A DNA stretch of 64,000 nt from an uncultured Rhodospirillales bacterium. Its GTDB lineage: Bacteria; Pseudomonadota; Alphaproteobacteria; CACIAM-22H2. Both the position numbers and the translations under genes were made by a program. This document shows, in pieces, positions 63,474 through 64,000 of this stretch. Under the pieces are notes generated by a model, which saw only the letters and a program-made list of their open reading frames with translations, searched no databases and was not told the origin of the DNA. Location of the stretch: assembly GCA_937926175.1 (NCBI GenBank), contig CALANV010000043.1:104707-168706 (forward strand), given 5' to 3'. Numbering within the stretch: position 1 is the first letter of the stretch; each line of letters opens with the position of its first letter.

Positions 63474-63830
63474 ATGGCACGGATTCTACTAGCCGAAGAC
63501 GACGACGCCATGCGTCAGTTCCTGACGACCGCGCTCGAGCGTGCGGGACACGAGGTCGTCAGCTGTCCGGATGGTCGTCAGGCGCTAGCCGCGCTGAACG
63601 GCGATTACGATCTGTTGATCGCAGATATCGTCATGCCGGGACTCGACGGGGTGGAACTTGCGCGGCGTGCTCGCTCGGCCGTCCCCAACCTGCGGATCAT
63701 GTTCATCACCGGTTTCGCGGCGGTCATCCTCGACGGCGGGCGCCCGCCGATGCCGAACGCGAGCGTGCTGTCGAAGCCGTTTCACCTGCGTGATCTCGTC
63801 AAGCACGTCGACCGGGTACTCGCGAACTGA
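63474..63830 (+). CDS. cpdR: Single-domain response regulator CpdR
   Basis: 118 aa, the exact length of Caulobacter CpdR. MARILLAEDDDAMRQFLTTA, phospho-acceptor Asp in LLIADIVMPGLDGVELARRA, MFITGFAAV and the conserved SKPFHLRDLVKHVDRVL. CpdR unphosphorylated recruits and primes ClpXP for cell-cycle proteolysis. ATG at 63474 with AGGTGAG; an ATG at 63453 would add 7 residues without family support. Confidence 0.92.
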   Translation: MARILLAEDDDAMRQFLTTALERAGHEVVSCPDGRQALAALNGDYDLLIADIVMPGLDGVELARRARSAVPNLRIMFITGFAAVILDGGRPPMPNASVLSKPFHLRDLVKHVDRVLAN

Positions 63831-63917
63831 AGACTGGGGCGCCGGAGCCGCCCGCGCGACAGTGCGAGCTTGCCAATCCGCATTCTTTGGGTATAGTCGC
63901 GCGCGACCCTGACGGGC

Positions 63918-63992
63918 GGGCGCGTAGCTCAGCGGGAGAGCACTACCTTGACATGGTAGGGGTCACAGGTTCAATCCCTGTCGCGCCCACCA
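63918..63992 (+). tRNA. tRNA-Val (anticodon GAC)
   Basis: Full cloverleaf: acceptor GGGCGCG (63918-63924) pairs with CGCGCCC (63982-63988); D arm with AGCTCAGC; anticodon stem CTACC/GGTAG around loop TTGACAT, anticodon GAC at 63950-63952; T arm with GGTTCAATCC; discriminator A and encoded CCA (63990-63992). Confidence 0.97.
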
Positions 63993-64000
63993 CGCAACGT

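Overview
The window is one continuous stretch of chromosome from a high-GC alphaproteobacterium. Family resemblance and gene order (xerD / aroK-aroB-corC, rpmB, glmM-glmU-glmS, cpaB-F with tadB-E, cpdR beside tRNA-Val) point to Rhodospirillales or a close relative. That placement is an inference; no rRNA is present. There are no insertion sequences, prophages, CRISPR arrays or integrase-borne islands. Long open frames on both strands are frequent because of the high GC, so most antisense frames are not genes.

Left part (1-8100): a partial MFS drug-type exporter and an Rrf2 regulator that share a matching inverted-repeat operator; an orphan Hcp-like protein; a LysE exporter; RlpA; a secreted poly-histidine glycine-zipper protein; a large PAS-HWE histidine kinase; and a small membrane protein. 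8118-13979 is a catabolic unit: HMG-CoA lyase diverges from an XRE-cupin regulator, followed by a TRAP transporter (dctPQM) and class II HMG-CoA reductase. Together these read as uptake and degradation of mevalonate to acetyl-CoA and acetoacetate.

14002-20628: arsC-type reductase, a DHDPS-family aldolase, rimO, a soluble MCP-like protein, a decayed aldo/keto reductase gene (internal TGA plus loss of the catalytic Tyr), a lipoprotein, and an HPF-cold-shock fusion. 20741-34661 is a full Flp/Tad pilus locus: tadG, flp, cpaA-F, tadB, tadC, tadD, and two tadE-type pseudopilins. Two of its parts are unusual: the secretin carries a RodZ-type DUF4115 domain, and CpaF has a duplicated N-terminal helical domain.

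34860-42849: a MarR/LdtR-like regulator, a DUF2336 protein, and the UDP-GlcNAc supply genes (glmM divergent from glmU-glmS, then a sugar epimerase). 42952-51493, all on the minus strand: a 47-aa membrane protein, a large envelope protein, xerD, malate synthase with a histone-H1-like tail, a malyl-CoA lyase family gene, accA, meaB and rpmB. 51668-54665: aroK, aroB and a CorC-type protein.

54808-63992: a CBS protein, DUF2889, bolA, an ankyrin protein, a GT4/amylo-alpha-1,6-glucosidase operon, agmatinase, a candidate alphaproteobacterial small RNA with a strong terminator, a GNAT / N-formylglutamate amidohydrolase pair, cpdR, and tRNA-Val(GAC) at the right edge.
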